Under the pieces are notes generated by a model, which saw only the letters and a list, made by a program, of their open reading frames with translations, did no database searches and was not told where the DNA came from. Shown here one piece after another: positions 1-7,819 of a stretch of DNA of 10,762 nucleotides. The stretch's first letter is position 1. The number at the start of each line of letters is the position of its first letter. Both the position numbers and the translations under genes were made by a program. The stretch covers positions 1,033 through 11,794 of the forward strand of contig PMXH01000309.1 of NCBI GenBank assembly GCA_003165855.1, written 5' to 3'. Source of the DNA: Acidobacteriaceae bacterium (GTDB lineage Bacteria > Acidobacteriota > Terriglobia > Terriglobales > Acidobacteriaceae).

Positions 1-584
1 CCCAGGATGGGATCGGCCGTCAAGGTGACGATGTGCTGTGGGCTCATCACGATCCTGCCTTGGGAATCCATAGCGAACCGGCCCAGGGCGCCGGCGACTG
101 GACTGCTGAGGCCTAGCTTGCCTGGAGAATAAAGAAACAGAAGGACGCGCTCGCCGACGTAGTAACGCTCACCGTTGGTCCAAAGGCCAGCCCACTCGTG
201 GATGGTCAGGCTCTTGCCCGGCGAGGTGCCGCGCAGGGCACGTTCAACCTGGAATGTGACGGTTGTGGATACGGGATACTGCCCGGAAGATGCGGTAGCA
301 CGTCCGATAGCGGTGACACTGCCGGAGAAAATGATCCCCGCGGCGCGGACGAGTTGCTGGAAAACGGGGGAAACAACCGGATAGCGGCGGGGCAGCGTGG
401 GAGGGGGAATCCAGACGGGCGCAGTGGGTGGAGTGTATCGCAAGGGCGCAAGGTTCGGTGCGAACAGGGGCGCGGCAGCCGGGGAACGATCCGCAACGGC
501 ATCCTGGCCGCGCAGAAACGTTGGTGCTACGAAAATCAACAAGAAGGCGGCGAGCAGACGCCAACAACTCCCGGTCATAGCCAT
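1..584 (-). CDS. secreted protein of unknown function (C-terminus beyond window)
   Basis: An open minus-strand frame reads 194 codons from ATG at 584 to the window edge without a stop. It starts with a signal-peptide-like stretch (residues 1-26: Trp-Arg, then LLAAFLLIFV, with cleavage likely near the GQD at 26-28). A proline-rich segment follows (about 35-66), then a soluble domain with a beta-rich look containing GERYYVGERVLLFLYSPG (138-155) and GRFAMD (168-173). I recall similar 'VGERxLLFLYPP...GRF' secreted proteins of unknown function from Acidobacteria, but assign no function. GTG 587, ATG 584 and ATG 578 are all in frame; a stop lies a short way upstream (about 632-630), so the start cannot be much earlier. 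ATG 584 is chosen because it gives a standard signal peptide, though no strong Shine-Dalgarno is present. The gene is divergent from the kinase gene, with a 279-base gap. The overlapping frames in this stretch read as arginine/proline-rich junk and were discarded. Confidence 0.72.
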   Translation of the reverse strand, partial: MAMTGSCWRLLAAFLLIFVAPTFLRGQDAVADRSPAAAPLFAPNLAPLRYTPPTAPVWIPPPTLPRRYPVVSPVFQQLVRAAGIIFSGSVTAIGRATASSGQYPVSTTVTFQVERALRGTSPGKSLTIHEWAGLWTNGERYYVGERVLLFLYSPGKLGLSSPVAGALGRFAMDSQGRIVMSPQHIVTLTADPIL

Positions 585-785
585 CACCTGGGACCGAATG
601 TCTGCTCGGAGGAATCTGGGAAACCGAGGTCATCCTAATGGTCGGGCAGGACTGGCGCAGTGACGGATGTCACCAAGGGCCTGTGGATTTCTGGACACGG
701 GAATTGTCGTCAGAGTCGCAGAGTCATCCGACCCGACCGCGGCAATCGTCCCATTTTCCTCCTGGCTTCCTCTCTGTTCTTCGCG

Positions 786-814
786 TTGACTTTGCTTCCG
801 CCCACTCCTAAGAT
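786..814 (+). promoter_or_regulatory. sigma70-like promoter of the kinase gene
   Basis: TTGACT (786-791) matches the -35 consensus at 5 of 6 positions. After exactly 17 bases comes TAAGAT (809-814), matching the -10 consensus at 4 of 6. Transcription would start near 821, leaving a leader of about 43 bases before the ATG at 864. This supports the 864 start over upstream in-frame codons at 660 and 813. It is a sequence match only. Confidence 0.55.
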
Positions 815-863
815 GGCTCACCGGACTTCTGGTCCAAGCGTTGTGGGCGCCGTTTCTGAAAAC

Positions 864-3800
864 ATGATTGGGCAAACCATCTCTCACTACAGAGTGATCG
901 AGAAACTCGGCGGCGGCGGGATGGGTGTGGTGTACAAGGCCGAGGACACACGGCTGCACCGCTTCGTTGCCCTGAAGTTTCTTCCCGAAGATGTCACGCG
1001 TGACGCGGCGGCGCTCAGCCGTTTTCGCCGCGAGGCTCAGGCCGCTTCCGCGCTGAATCATCCCAATATCTGCACCATCTACGACATCGGTGAAGAAGGC
1101 GGCCTCGCGTTCATCGTCATGGAGTATCTGGAAGGCGAAACCCTGAAGCATGTGATCGGCAATGAGCCTCTGGAACTGGAGAAGCTGCTCGCTATCTCCG
1201 TTGACGTGGCGGACGCGCTCGATGCGGCGCACTCCAAAGGCATTGTGCACCGCGACATCAAGCCGGCGAACATCTTTGTCACGCTGCGGGGATCGGCTAA
1301 GATCCTCGATTTTGGACTGGCCAAAGTCACACAGGATAGCAGCCACCTGCTAGACCCTGCCGAAGTCACCAAGACCGAGGGCTCCGGGGCTCAGCACTTG
1401 ACCAGCCCCGGCTCGGCGCTCGGGACGGTGGCTTATATGTCTCCAGAGCAGGTGCGGGGCAAGCCCCTCGATTCGCGCACCGATCTGTTCTCGTTTGGGA
1501 TCGTGCTCTATGAAATGGCGACCGGTGCGGTGCCGTTTCGCGGGGAAACTTCCGGAGTGATCTTTGATGCGATCATGAACCGGGCGCCGGTCGCTCCGGT
1601 GCGCCTGAACCCCGACTTGCCGGCGAAGCTGGAAGACGTGATCAACCGGGCGCTCGAAAAAGATCGCGACCTGCGCTACCAGCACGCCGTGGATATCAGA
1701 TCGGAACTGCTGCGGCTGAAGCGGGATCTGGAATCGGGGCGGTCGGCCGCGGTGAGCTCTTCGTCTTCCGGGCCGGCGTCAGGCGCAACACAGCAGGTAG
1801 AATCGCAGGCGCCTGGGGACGGGAAGAAGACCAGCGGGCGCTCAGCGGCAGTGTTGTCGAATTCCGCTTCTTCCAGTTCATCTTCTTCGGGTTCGGGGAG
1901 TGTGGCGGCCGTGCCGCTGTCGACTCCTCCGCGGACGTGGTGGAAGTTCGTGGTTCCCATCGTTGCAGTTTTGGCTCTGGCTTTGATTGCCGGAGGATTC
2001 TACTGGCGCAAGCATCAGGCGCCGCAACTCACGGACAAAGATCAACTGATCCTGGCCGACTTCACGAATCAGACCGGCGACGCGGTGTTCGATTCCACGT
2101 TAAAGGAAGCATTGGCCATCCAGCTCGAACAGTCGCCGTTGCTGCAACTGGTTAGCGATGCCGAACTGCACAACAATTTGCAGTATCTGGGGCAGTCGCG
2201 CGATCAGAGGATCACGCCCGAACTGGCGCAGCAACTGGGCCAGCGTTTAGGAGTGAAGGCGTACCTGGCCGGAACGATCGCCACGCTGGGCTCGTCGTAT
2301 GTCATCCAGATTAATGCGGTGAACTGCGGCACGGGAGAGATATTCGCGCGGGAGCAGGTGACCGCTGCCGATAAAACAGGCGTGCTGCAAGCCGTTTCCA
2401 ATGCCGCTACGGCCATGCGGGCGCGGCTGGGCGAGTCGATGGCATCGATCCAGAAGCTTACAACTCCTTACACCAACGTGACCACCGCCTCGTTACAGGC
2501 TTTCCACGCGTTTTCGTTGGGAGAAGACGAACACCGGCTGGGGCGCGACTTCCCTCAGGCCGCATCCTTTTATCAGGAGGCGATCCGGCTCGATCCGAGC
2601 TTTGCCATGGCGTACGCGCGGCTGGGTGTGGCGTATGGAAATCAGGGCGCCGTAGCCAAGGCAGTGGACTATCTGAAAAGGGCCTACGATTTACGGGAGC
2701 GGGTCACGGAGCGCGAGCGGATGTACATCGAGTCGCAAAACGCCTTGCAGCAGTACGACATGCCGAAGGCGCTGGACTCCTACAAGCTGTTCGTAGCGAC
2801 GTATCCGCGGGACGCCGCCGCATGGAACAATCTGGCGTCCGCTTACCAAACCGTTGGCGACTTTGAACAGGCTGCCACAGGTTTTGAAAAGACATGGGAG
2901 ATCGCCCGCTGGGACAATGTGGCGGCGAATAACGCCGCCGGTACTCTGATGACCATCGACCGCACTCAGCAAGGGGAGCGTTACCTCAAAGAGGCGCTGG
3001 ACCAGGGCGGCAGTGACAACACCAATTATCAGAGCAACGCCATGCTGGATGATTTTATCTCTGGCCGTCCGGACTGGGAGAAGCACGTACAGTGGGCAGC
3101 CAGCCGTCCCGACGGTTTCACCGTGCAGGGGAATGCGGCGACGATGTATCTCTTCCTAGGCAAAATGCATGAGGCGGATCGGCAGTGGGAGCAGGCGGCA
3201 CAAAAGGCAGAGCAGCAGCACCTGTCCGATGCGGCGGGCGGGCTCTACGCGATCAAGGCTTTGCATGATGCGCTGGCATCCAATTGTTCCGCCGCGCGCG
3301 ACGCTGCCCACCGGGGACTGACGCTCGACCGCTCGGCAGCAACCGTTCCCGACGCCGCTTTGGCCCTTGCCTGGTGCGGTGAGGAAGGCTTGGCCCTGAA
3401 GGAAACCGAGCGCCTGGCGGCGGAGACACCAACGAATACGCTGGTCAACGATATCTATCTGCCTGAGGTGAAAGCAGCCGCAGCCCTGGCCGCGCACCAT
3501 CCCGAACAAGTCGCCGGGCTGTTGACCTCGGCTGTTCCTTACGTGTTCGTGACGAAGGCGCCTCATCTTCTAGGCCGTGCGTCGTTGGAGACAAAGCAGG
3601 CGCAGCAAGCCGTCACCGATTTTGAACCTGGGGTCCGCTATCGCGCTCTGGCCCTGGGAGAAGGAGCGACCGGCTCGGCTCAGGCGCCCGACTATGTTTT
3701 CTGTCTGCTGGGAACGGCCCGCGCCCAGGCGCAATTCGATCGCACGGCTGCGGCACGGACTTATCAGGAACTGCTGGATATCTGGAAGAACGCCGATGCC

Positions 3801-3866
3801 GACTTCATCCCCGCGCAGGAAGCACGGCGCGAAATGGCGGCATTGACCGCGCCAGCGAAGAATTAG
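864..3866 (+). CDS. transmembrane Ser/Thr protein kinase with TolB/FlgO-like and TPR sensor region
   Basis: Predicted eukaryotic-type (Hanks/PknB-like) Ser/Thr kinase of 1000 residues that phosphorylates cytoplasmic proteins. The kinase domain (about 9-280) has the glycine loop GGGGMG (16-21), the ATP-binding Lys in VALKF (K38), the alpha-C Glu in FRREA (E57), HRDIKPAN (129-136), DFG (149-151), MSPEQ in place of APE (192-196) and DLFSFG (207-212), so all catalytic residues are present. A Ser/Ala-rich linker (about 290-355) follows, then one membrane helix (362-381), a TolB/FlgO-like alpha-beta domain (about 391-523, opening [11 protein letters not shown]) and TPR-type helical repeats (about 540-1000), which would lie outside the cytoplasmic membrane. 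This order is common in Acidobacteria. The frame is open back to 660, but the family-typical beginning [11 protein letters not shown] and the promoter at 786-814 favour ATG 864. Shine-Dalgarno is weak. The stop lies 41 bases from the convergent yihY-like gene, with no clear terminator between. Ligand and targets cannot be told from sequence. Confidence 0.93.
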   Translation: MIGQTISHYRVIEKLGGGGMGVVYKAEDTRLHRFVALKFLPEDVTRDAAALSRFRREAQAASALNHPNICTIYDIGEEGGLAFIVMEYLEGETLKHVIGNEPLELEKLLAISVDVADALDAAHSKGIVHRDIKPANIFVTLRGSAKILDFGLAKVTQDSSHLLDPAEVTKTEGSGAQHLTSPGSALGTVAYMSPEQVRGKPLDSRTDLFSFGIVLYEMATGAVPFRGETSGVIFDAIMNRAPVAPVRLNPDLPAKLEDVINRALEKDRDLRYQHAVDIRSELLRLKRDLESGRSAAVSSSSSGPASGATQQVESQAPGDGKKTSGRSAAVLSNSASSSSSSSGSGSVAAVPLSTPPRTWWKFVVPIVAVLALALIAGGFYWRKHQAPQLTDKDQLILADFTNQTGDAVFDSTLKEALAIQLEQSPLLQLVSDAELHNNLQYLGQSRDQRITPELAQQLGQRLGVKAYLAGTIATLGSSYVIQINAVNCGTGEIFAREQVTAADKTGVLQAVSNAATAMRARLGESMASIQKLTTPYTNVTTASLQAFHAFSLGEDEHRLGRDFPQAASFYQEAIRLDPSFAMAYARLGVAYGNQGAVAKAVDYLKRAYDLRERVTERERMYIESQNALQQYDMPKALDSYKLFVATYPRDAAAWNNLASAYQTVGDFEQAATGFEKTWEIARWDNVAANNAAGTLMTIDRTQQGERYLKEALDQGGSDNTNYQSNAMLDDFISGRPDWEKHVQWAASRPDGFTVQGNAATMYLFLGKMHEADRQWEQAAQKAEQQHLSDAAGGLYAIKALHDALASNCSAARDAAHRGLTLDRSAATVPDAALALAWCGEEGLALKETERLAAETPTNTLVNDIYLPEVKAAAALAAHHPEQVAGLLTSAVPYVFVTKAPHLLGRASLETKQAQQAVTDFEPGVRYRALALGEGATGSAQAPDYVFCLLGTARAQAQFDRTAAARTYQELLDIWKNADADFIPAQEARREMAALTAPAKN
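1734..1911 (+). repeat. Ser/Ala-rich linker with duplicated SGRSAAV block
   Basis: Inside the kinase gene, the linker between the catalytic domain and the membrane helix contains SGRSAAV twice (1734-1754 and 1833-1853). Each copy is followed by a serine run ending in Gly ([14 protein letters not shown]). Codon usage differs between the copies, so an internal duplication, if that is the origin, is not recent. The segment is probably disordered. Confidence 0.6.
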
Positions 3867-3907
3867 CAGAAACAAGAACCGTAACGCTCTCCTGAATGAA
3901 ACCCCAG

Positions 3908-4801
3908 CTAGTCCACGTGCCGCTGATGCTCTTCGGCGCTGAGATTGGCTCCAGCCAGCAGCAGTAATCCTGACAGGAATGCCCAGAACATCATGCTCAC
4001 CGAGAGCGCGAAGGGGCCGTACACTTCGCCGAAATTCAGCCAGGGCAAGGCCAGGATATATCCATACTTCAAAGCCTCGGAAAGCAACCCCATGATGATG
4101 GCCGTAGGTATGACGGCGCGCGCCGGCACTTTGCCGTTGGGCAGCAGCCAGTAAATGAGGAAGAAAATCGCAATGCTGGCGGCGAGGGCGGAGACCTTCA
4201 TCACCAGGAAACCCACCAGGCGAATGAATCCGGTCCCGTGGCCGCGCAAAAGGACTCCCATCAACGACACATTGCCTGCGGTCAAGGCGACGGAAAGCAG
4301 CGCCAGCAAGCCGCAACCGAAGGCCAGGCCGAGTGAGATCAGTTGATTGCCGAAGTAGGAGCGGTTTGTGGGAAATCGCCAGATGCGATTGAGCGCGACT
4401 TCCAGAGGCATGAATATTCCTGAAGAGGTGACCAGCAGGATGGCCAGCGAGGCGACCTGCACGCGTTGGCGTGTGTTTACCATCGCGTTCAGGTTGCGGA
4501 TGACGAACTCCTGGCCGGCGGGAAGATAGTCGCGTAGCAACTCAACCACCACGTCGTACATCACGCGCGAATGAAAAACCCGCCGGATGAGCGTCATCAG
4601 CAGCACGACAAAGGGGAAGAACGAGAGAATCGAGTTGGCCGCCACCGAGAATGCAAAAGTATGCACGTCGGTGCGCAAAAGGTATTTCACCGTGGAGACG
4701 ACCATTCCGGAGGATCGGCCTCCTCGCGGGCGCTGCGGCGGGGTGGGCGCGATCTCCGCCAAGGGAGGCAAAGTAGCTGGAGCTGGAGCGGACACGGTCA
4801 T
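3908..4801 (-). CDS. YihY/BrkB-family integral membrane protein
   Basis: A 297-residue inner-membrane protein of the YihY/BrkB family (UPF0761), historically misannotated as ribonuclease BN; its biochemical role is not established. After a proline-rich cytoplasmic N-terminus (about 1-32), six membrane segments are visible at roughly 48-72, 114-134, 152-176, 194-219, 228-250 and 262-286. Family-typical pieces include SFFPFVVLL in the first helix, LEVALNRIWRF (133-143), and the last helix beginning YGPFALSV and ending LLLLAGANLSAE. The length is normal for the family. The start at 4801 is supported by AGGATTAGG on the minus strand (4813-4805), which puts AGGA 8 bases before the ATG. The gene is convergent with the kinase gene and stands alone; a 467-base non-coding region separates it from the cold-shock gene. 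Confidence 0.9.
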   Translation of the reverse strand: MTVSAPAPATLPPLAEIAPTPPQRPRGGRSSGMVVSTVKYLLRTDVHTFAFSVAANSILSFFPFVVLLMTLIRRVFHSRVMYDVVVELLRDYLPAGQEFVIRNLNAMVNTRQRVQVASLAILLVTSSGIFMPLEVALNRIWRFPTNRSYFGNQLISLGLAFGCGLLALLSVALTAGNVSLMGVLLRGHGTGFIRLVGFLVMKVSALAASIAIFFLIYWLLPNGKVPARAVIPTAIIMGLLSEALKYGYILALPWLNFGEVYGPFALSVSMMFWAFLSGLLLLAGANLSAEEHQRHVD

Positions 4802-4804
4802 TTG

Positions 4805-4813
4805 CCTAATCCT
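4805..4813 (-). promoter_or_regulatory. ribosome binding site of the yihY-like gene
   Basis: The minus strand reads AGGATTAGG, with the AGGA 8 bases and the second AGG 3 bases before the ATG at 4801. It supports this start over internal methionines. Confidence 0.6.
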
Positions 4814-4981
4814 ATCAAAGGCTTGCGGCCGGGGTTGACTTCTTAAGGGAACGAAGGTTCACCGCCTGAGATGCTTCATTTCTTATACTCCGTTAAAGAT
4901 TTGACTATGACCTCAGGTTACATTGGAGATCTCGCTACTAATTTTCCTTGCGAAACGATTTACTACTGCTTATTATCGGGT

Positions 4982-5013
4982 GCTCATTCCCGTATGCATG
5001 TCGGGAGATGAGC
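4982..5013 (+). other. hairpin with single bulge
   Basis: GCTCATTCCCG (4982-4992) pairs with CGGGA (5002-5006) plus ATGAGC (5008-5013). This gives 11 base pairs interrupted by one bulged G (5007). The 9-base loop (4993-5001) contains ATGCAT, which is self-complementary and could pair loop to loop. It lies 255 bases before the cold-shock start. Confidence 0.5.
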
Positions 5014-5080
5014 TTGTAAGGCAGGTTGACGTCTTGCGCAGGGCCGTAGAAATCAGCGTCGAGGGTCCAGGGCTCCGAAA

Positions 5081-5114
5081 GTTCGCGCCGCATTTTCTTT
5101 GCGCGGCGCCGAAC
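5081..5114 (+). other. GC-rich hairpin with single bulge
   Basis: GTTCGCGCCGC (5081-5091) pairs with GCGGCG (5103-5108) and CGAAC (5110-5114). This gives 11 pairs with one bulged C (5109) and an 11-base loop rich in T (5092-5102). The plan matches that of the hairpin at 4982-5013, with one bulge on the 3' arm splitting the stem 5/6. Confidence 0.5.
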
Positions 5115-5194
5115 CGAGGAGTCTTTTGCTTTGGGGCAATTTCTTCGACACAGAGAGACGCAACCGAGTTCCACCGTTTTTCTTGAGGGGGTGT

Positions 5195-5208
5195 CCCGGT
5201 TCGCCGGG
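5195..5208 (+). other. UUCG-loop hairpin in the cold-shock leader
   Basis: CCCGG (5195-5199) and CCGGG (5204-5208) enclose the loop TTCG. UUCG loops are very stable, although the classic closing pair is C-G and here it is G-C. It ends 60 bases before the cold-shock start and would be part of the 5' leader if transcription begins upstream of it. Confidence 0.45.
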
Positions 5209-5254
5209 GCTACGATACGGGAGATTCGGGGAACCTATTCTTAGCGATTCGTCG

Positions 5255-5261
5255 AAAGGAG
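5255..5261 (+). promoter_or_regulatory. strong ribosome binding site of the cold-shock gene
   Basis: AAAGGAG ends 7 bases before GTG at 5269. This near-perfect Shine-Dalgarno decides the non-ATG start. Confidence 0.85.
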
Positions 5262-5268
5262 TCTTTCT

Positions 5269-5472
5269 GTGAGAGAGAAGGGAACAGTAAAGTGGTTCAA
5301 CGGGGCGAAGGGATATGGATTTATCCAGCGCTCCACGGGGGAAGACGTTTTCGTGCATTTCTCCGCCATTCAGGAGAACGGCTACCGCTCGCTCAACGAG
5401 GGTGAGACTGTGGAGTTCGATCTGCTGAAAGGCCCCAAAGGCTTTCAGGCGGGCAATGTAGTCCGCGCCTAA
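5269..5472 (+). CDS. csp: CspA-family cold-shock protein
   Basis: A 67-residue single-domain cold-shock protein, a five-stranded OB-fold that binds single-stranded RNA/DNA and acts as an RNA chaperone in the cytoplasm. The family signatures are present: [15 protein letters not shown] at 5-19 (RNP1 is KGYGFI) and RNP2 as VFVHF (27-31), with the aromatic residues that stack on nucleic acid. Length is normal (65-70). The start is GTG, placed by the strong AAAGGAG 7 bases upstream; no other start fits. The gene is monocistronic: a hairpin starts 3 bases after the stop and a terminator follows. Cold-shock genes are often controlled through structured leaders, and the region upstream here is structured (hairpins at 5081-5114 and 5195-5208). 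Whether it is cold-induced cannot be told; many bacteria carry several paralogues, some constitutive. Confidence 0.96.
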   Translation: MREKGTVKWFNGAKGYGFIQRSTGEDVFVHFSAIQENGYRSLNEGETVEFDLLKGPKGFQAGNVVRA

Positions 5473-5474
5473 CC

Positions 5475-5492
5475 GCAATCATGGTTGATTGC
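5475..5492 (+). other. hairpin directly after the cold-shock stop codon
   Basis: GCAATCA (5475-5481) and TGATTGC (5486-5492) form a perfect 7-pair stem with the 4-base loop TGGT. It begins 3 bases after the TAA and ends 2 bases before the terminator stem. It may protect the mRNA 3' end or slow RNA polymerase. Confidence 0.55.
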
Positions 5493-5494
5493 CC

Positions 5495-5527
5495 ACCCTC
5501 CCGTTCCCAGCGGGAGGGTTTCTTATT
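5495..5527 (+). terminator. intrinsic terminator of the cold-shock gene
   Basis: ACCCTCCCG (5495-5503) and CGGGAGGGT (5511-5519) form a perfect 9-pair stem with a 7-base loop. It is followed on the plus strand by the T-rich tail TTCTTATT (5520-5527). The minus strand lacks a T tract after the stem, so it should stop plus-strand transcription only. Confidence 0.85.
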
Positions 5528-5631
5528 GCCGCACTTGATCTTGGGTGGCGCGTCGCTTCAGTGTGCAAATTGTCAATTGCGTATACTCGTCTCGCTGCCC
5601 AAAGCCCGCAAGCTGCAGTCCGAAGCCTGCC

Positions 5632-7677
5632 TCACCGCACTTCCAGCGACACCAAATCTCCATCCGACACTCCGCCGGGCTTGTAGTTCACCGAGACCGC
5701 GCGGTTATTCCAGTCGCACGAAAACGTGTCCGTTCCGATGAGCAGCAGCGATTTGTAGTCGGCGGTGCGCAGTTTCAGAACAACTCCTCCCGCAGCCACG
5801 GTGAGAACGGCGGCCGGGGACTGAGCGCAATCCACGCCTACCAGCCTTCCCTGGAGAAACTTGGCGGCCCGCTTGTCCCCCGGGCCAGCGGTTTGAGCGG
5901 ACTGTGCCGCGGCCCGCTTCGCTGCATCCTGCTCCAGTACGTCAAAGGGGGAATGTTGGGGAGAAAGCTTCTGAGCCGCCGTTGCCGAGGCGGACGAGAT
6001 GCCGTACTTCTGCTCGGTCGGGAGCCGCTCCAACTGGTCGCGAGCCTGGGCCGCGACTTGCGCATCGCTGCCGCTTTTCAAGTGTTCCAGCAGGGTTTTC
6101 GCGGCCTCCCACTTCTTATCTGCAATGTAGATTTCCGCCAGATGGTAGACGTACTCCTGGTTGCGCGGACTGAGCTGTATGGCCGCATGTTCGGCCTGCA
6201 TGGCCGACACCGGACCGCCGCCTTCCAGCCGCGCCATGGCCATCAGGTCATAGGCGTTGGCGAATTCGGGATACCAGTCGAGCACGGCGCGCAGATCTTG
6301 CATCATGTTGGGCAGACCCTGAATATCGGTGTGCTTCGCCTGAGATACGCGGTACTTCAGAACGGAAAGATAATAGCGGATCCACATATCGCCTGGGCTG
6401 AGCGCAACGGCATCGCCCAGTTGTTCGGCTGCGGCATCGAACTCTCCACGTTGCAGGTGATCCCAGGCCAGCGCCCGATGGGCGACCTCGTTTCCTTCAG
6501 CCGTGACCAGAGTGTCGGTTTGGTTTCCGGCTTTATCGTTCCGAGTGGTGGCTTTGGCTTTCGTTGGATCGGGAGCCGTGGCCAGTGCCTTCAATTCCAA
6601 CAGACCGGCGTCGCGGCGTTCAGGAATTCTTATCTTCACTTCAGCCTCTAACGCACCGGCATCGCTTTCGCGCATCGGTTTGGCTGTGATCACGCTGTCG
6701 TTCGGACCTACCGGCACGGAAAACTGGTAGACCTGTGGCGTGTTCCTCAGCAAACCTGCCTGCTTGGAAGCGTCGAGCGCGACGAACAGCGGCGTGAGCG
6801 AGTGGAAATAATCCTTTACCGCTTGATCAAACTGGGCGGGAGTCACGCCGTAAGCCTTTTGGATGGCCTCCTCCACCGGCAGTTGCTGGTTCTCCACCAG
6901 ATCAAAATAAGTTCCGGTCTCCGGCAGCTTTTTCTCGTGCAGCAGGTAATGCATCACCATCCACGACTGCGCGTAGAACAGCGTGTGGTGCGTGCTTTCG
7001 GCGTACGTAGAAGTGTCGTGTTTCATGGTGAGCAGGTCGGGCAATGTGAGCCAGACCTGGCCGCCGAGCAGTTCGGTGAGCGATTTCGGCAGATTGCGTA
7101 CCTGGGCCTGGTTCTGCAGCAGATCTTCGGTGAAAGCTGGTTGCAACTCTGGATCACCGCCGATCTCGTACTTCCTGTCGTCGACGCGGATGGAGCCGAA
7201 GTATTCCGCCAGCCCTTCGTCGAACCATCCCTGCACTGGAGGATAGTTGTAGTTAACCCACAAGTGGGCAAGATCATGGGCGACGGCGCGCCAGGATTCC
7301 TCCTCGAACAAATTCAGCACGACAAAGTTCTGGTCTTCTCCCGGCAGAAAGAAGCCAGGAACGCCGATGGGCTGTCCCTGCCGCAGCAGCGCGCTCTTGT
7401 AGTAGTCCCTGTCGTTCTTGAAGGCAAGGATGGTAAGCGGTACCGGCTCGTTCAGGCGCTCCGTCATCAACAGGGTACCGAACACAGCCCGCATCTGCTC
7501 AAACCGCAGCGCGACTTCCGTGCCTTTTTTCTCGCCAGCGTCGGTGATGACGGTGAAATGAGTGGAGTGGATCTCAAGCCAGGGAGATTGCTCGGCCGCA
7601 GGTGCGGATGTGGATAGAAGAACGCCCAGAAGCACCGCTGGAAGCAATGAAATCGGGATGGGACGAATGCGGGCCAT
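5632..7677 (-). CDS. secreted DUF1570-like peptidase domain with TPRs and variant zinc motif
   Basis: A 681-residue exported protein. Residues 1-28 form a signal peptide (LLPAVLLGVLLSTSAPAA). The N-terminal part (about 33-300) resembles the DUF1570/gluzincin metallopeptidase fold of Acidobacteria and Planctomycetes: a strand reading FTVITDAGEK, the helix VALRFEQMRAVF, then AVAHDLAHLW (131-140) and WFDEGLAEYF (151-160). In a gluzincin the first motif would be HExxH; here the two His (134, 138) are kept but the catalytic Glu is Asp (D135, codon GAT). E154 or E158 would be the third metal ligand. TPR-like helices follow (about 400-556), then an Ala/Gln-rich linker and a compact 76-residue beta-rich C-terminal domain (606-681) with two Cys (617, 654). 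The substrate is unknown, and the protein may be a weakened or inactive enzyme. The start was chosen for its signal peptide; the ribosome site is weak. It stands alone, divergent from the next gene by 142 bases. Confidence 0.88.
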   Translation of the reverse strand: MARIRPIPISLLPAVLLGVLLSTSAPAAEQSPWLEIHSTHFTVITDAGEKKGTEVALRFEQMRAVFGTLLMTERLNEPVPLTILAFKNDRDYYKSALLRQGQPIGVPGFFLPGEDQNFVVLNLFEEESWRAVAHDLAHLWVNYNYPPVQGWFDEGLAEYFGSIRVDDRKYEIGGDPELQPAFTEDLLQNQAQVRNLPKSLTELLGGQVWLTLPDLLTMKHDTSTYAESTHHTLFYAQSWMVMHYLLHEKKLPETGTYFDLVENQQLPVEEAIQKAYGVTPAQFDQAVKDYFHSLTPLFVALDASKQAGLLRNTPQVYQFSVPVGPNDSVITAKPMRESDAGALEAEVKIRIPERRDAGLLELKALATAPDPTKAKATTRNDKAGNQTDTLVTAEGNEVAHRALAWDHLQRGEFDAAAEQLGDAVALSPGDMWIRYYLSVLKYRVSQAKHTDIQGLPNMMQDLRAVLDWYPEFANAYDLMAMARLEGGGPVSAMQAEHAAIQLSPRNQEYVYHLAEIYIADKKWEAAKTLLEHLKSGSDAQVAAQARDQLERLPTEQKYGISSASATAAQKLSPQHSPFDVLEQDAAKRAAAQSAQTAGPGDKRAAKFLQGRLVGVDCAQSPAAVLTVAAGGVVLKLRTADYKSLLLIGTDTFSCDWNNRAVSVNYKPGGVSDGDLVSLEVR

Positions 7678-7819
7678 GCGCGTTCCGCCGTGGGAGAGGA
7701 GAACTACTGAAATGCTAGCACGAGGCGCAATCTATGCCGCCGATCGACCCATCAATAAATACCGGGATGGCCAGTATGATCGGCTGGCACCAACCTTGCT
7801 TCCACGCTATCCTTCCTCC

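Larger units (their letters stand above)
4802..5268. other. 467-base gene-poor, structured intergenic region
   Basis: No convincing protein gene was found. Small open frames exist on both strands (plus 4923-5186, minus 4938-5174), but they overlap each other and lack recognisable protein features. A plus-strand TATACT (4884-4889) resembles a -10 box but has no matching -35. The right half holds three plus-strand hairpins (4982-5013, 5081-5114, 5195-5208) before the cold-shock gene. Either a long cold-shock leader or a separate structured RNA would fit. Confidence 0.5.

Noticed and set aside
244..633. 129-codon minus-strand frame beginning at ATG 633
   Set aside because: It is out of frame with the secreted protein that has a proper signal peptide, and its sequence is Arg/Cys/His-rich as expected for a shadow.
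660..863. A longer N-terminus for the kinase, starting at 660 or 813 and including a hydrophobic stretch
   Set aside because: A good promoter (786-814) lies inside it, and family members usually begin with the [14 protein letters not shown] sequence found at 864. A second membrane segment before a cytoplasmic kinase domain would be abnormal.
4835..4840. TTGACT as a -35 box (also TTGACT at 4901-4906)
   Set aside because: Neither has an acceptable -10 at 16-18 bases.
4923..5186. Small open frames on both strands (plus 4923-5186, minus 4938-5174)
   Set aside because: They overlap each other, lack ribosome sites and recognisable features, and cover the hairpin region; non-coding is more likely. 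The minus frame cannot be fully excluded.
5183..5216. TTGAGG/TACGAT promoter for the cold-shock gene
   Set aside because: The spacer is 22 bases, too long, and it contains the UUCG hairpin.
5565..5580. Near-palindrome GCAAATTGTCAATTGC
   Set aside because: It is short, imperfect and AT-rich, with no context that gives it meaning.
5545..6651. Long plus-strand frame opposite the peptidase-like gene
   Set aside because: It is Arg/Gln/Gly-rich with no domain, and is explained as the mirror of the strongly supported minus-strand gene.
6802..7617. 271-codon plus-strand frame
   Set aside because: It is antisense to the signal-peptide and HDLAH region of the minus-strand gene, with a composition typical of a shadow frame.
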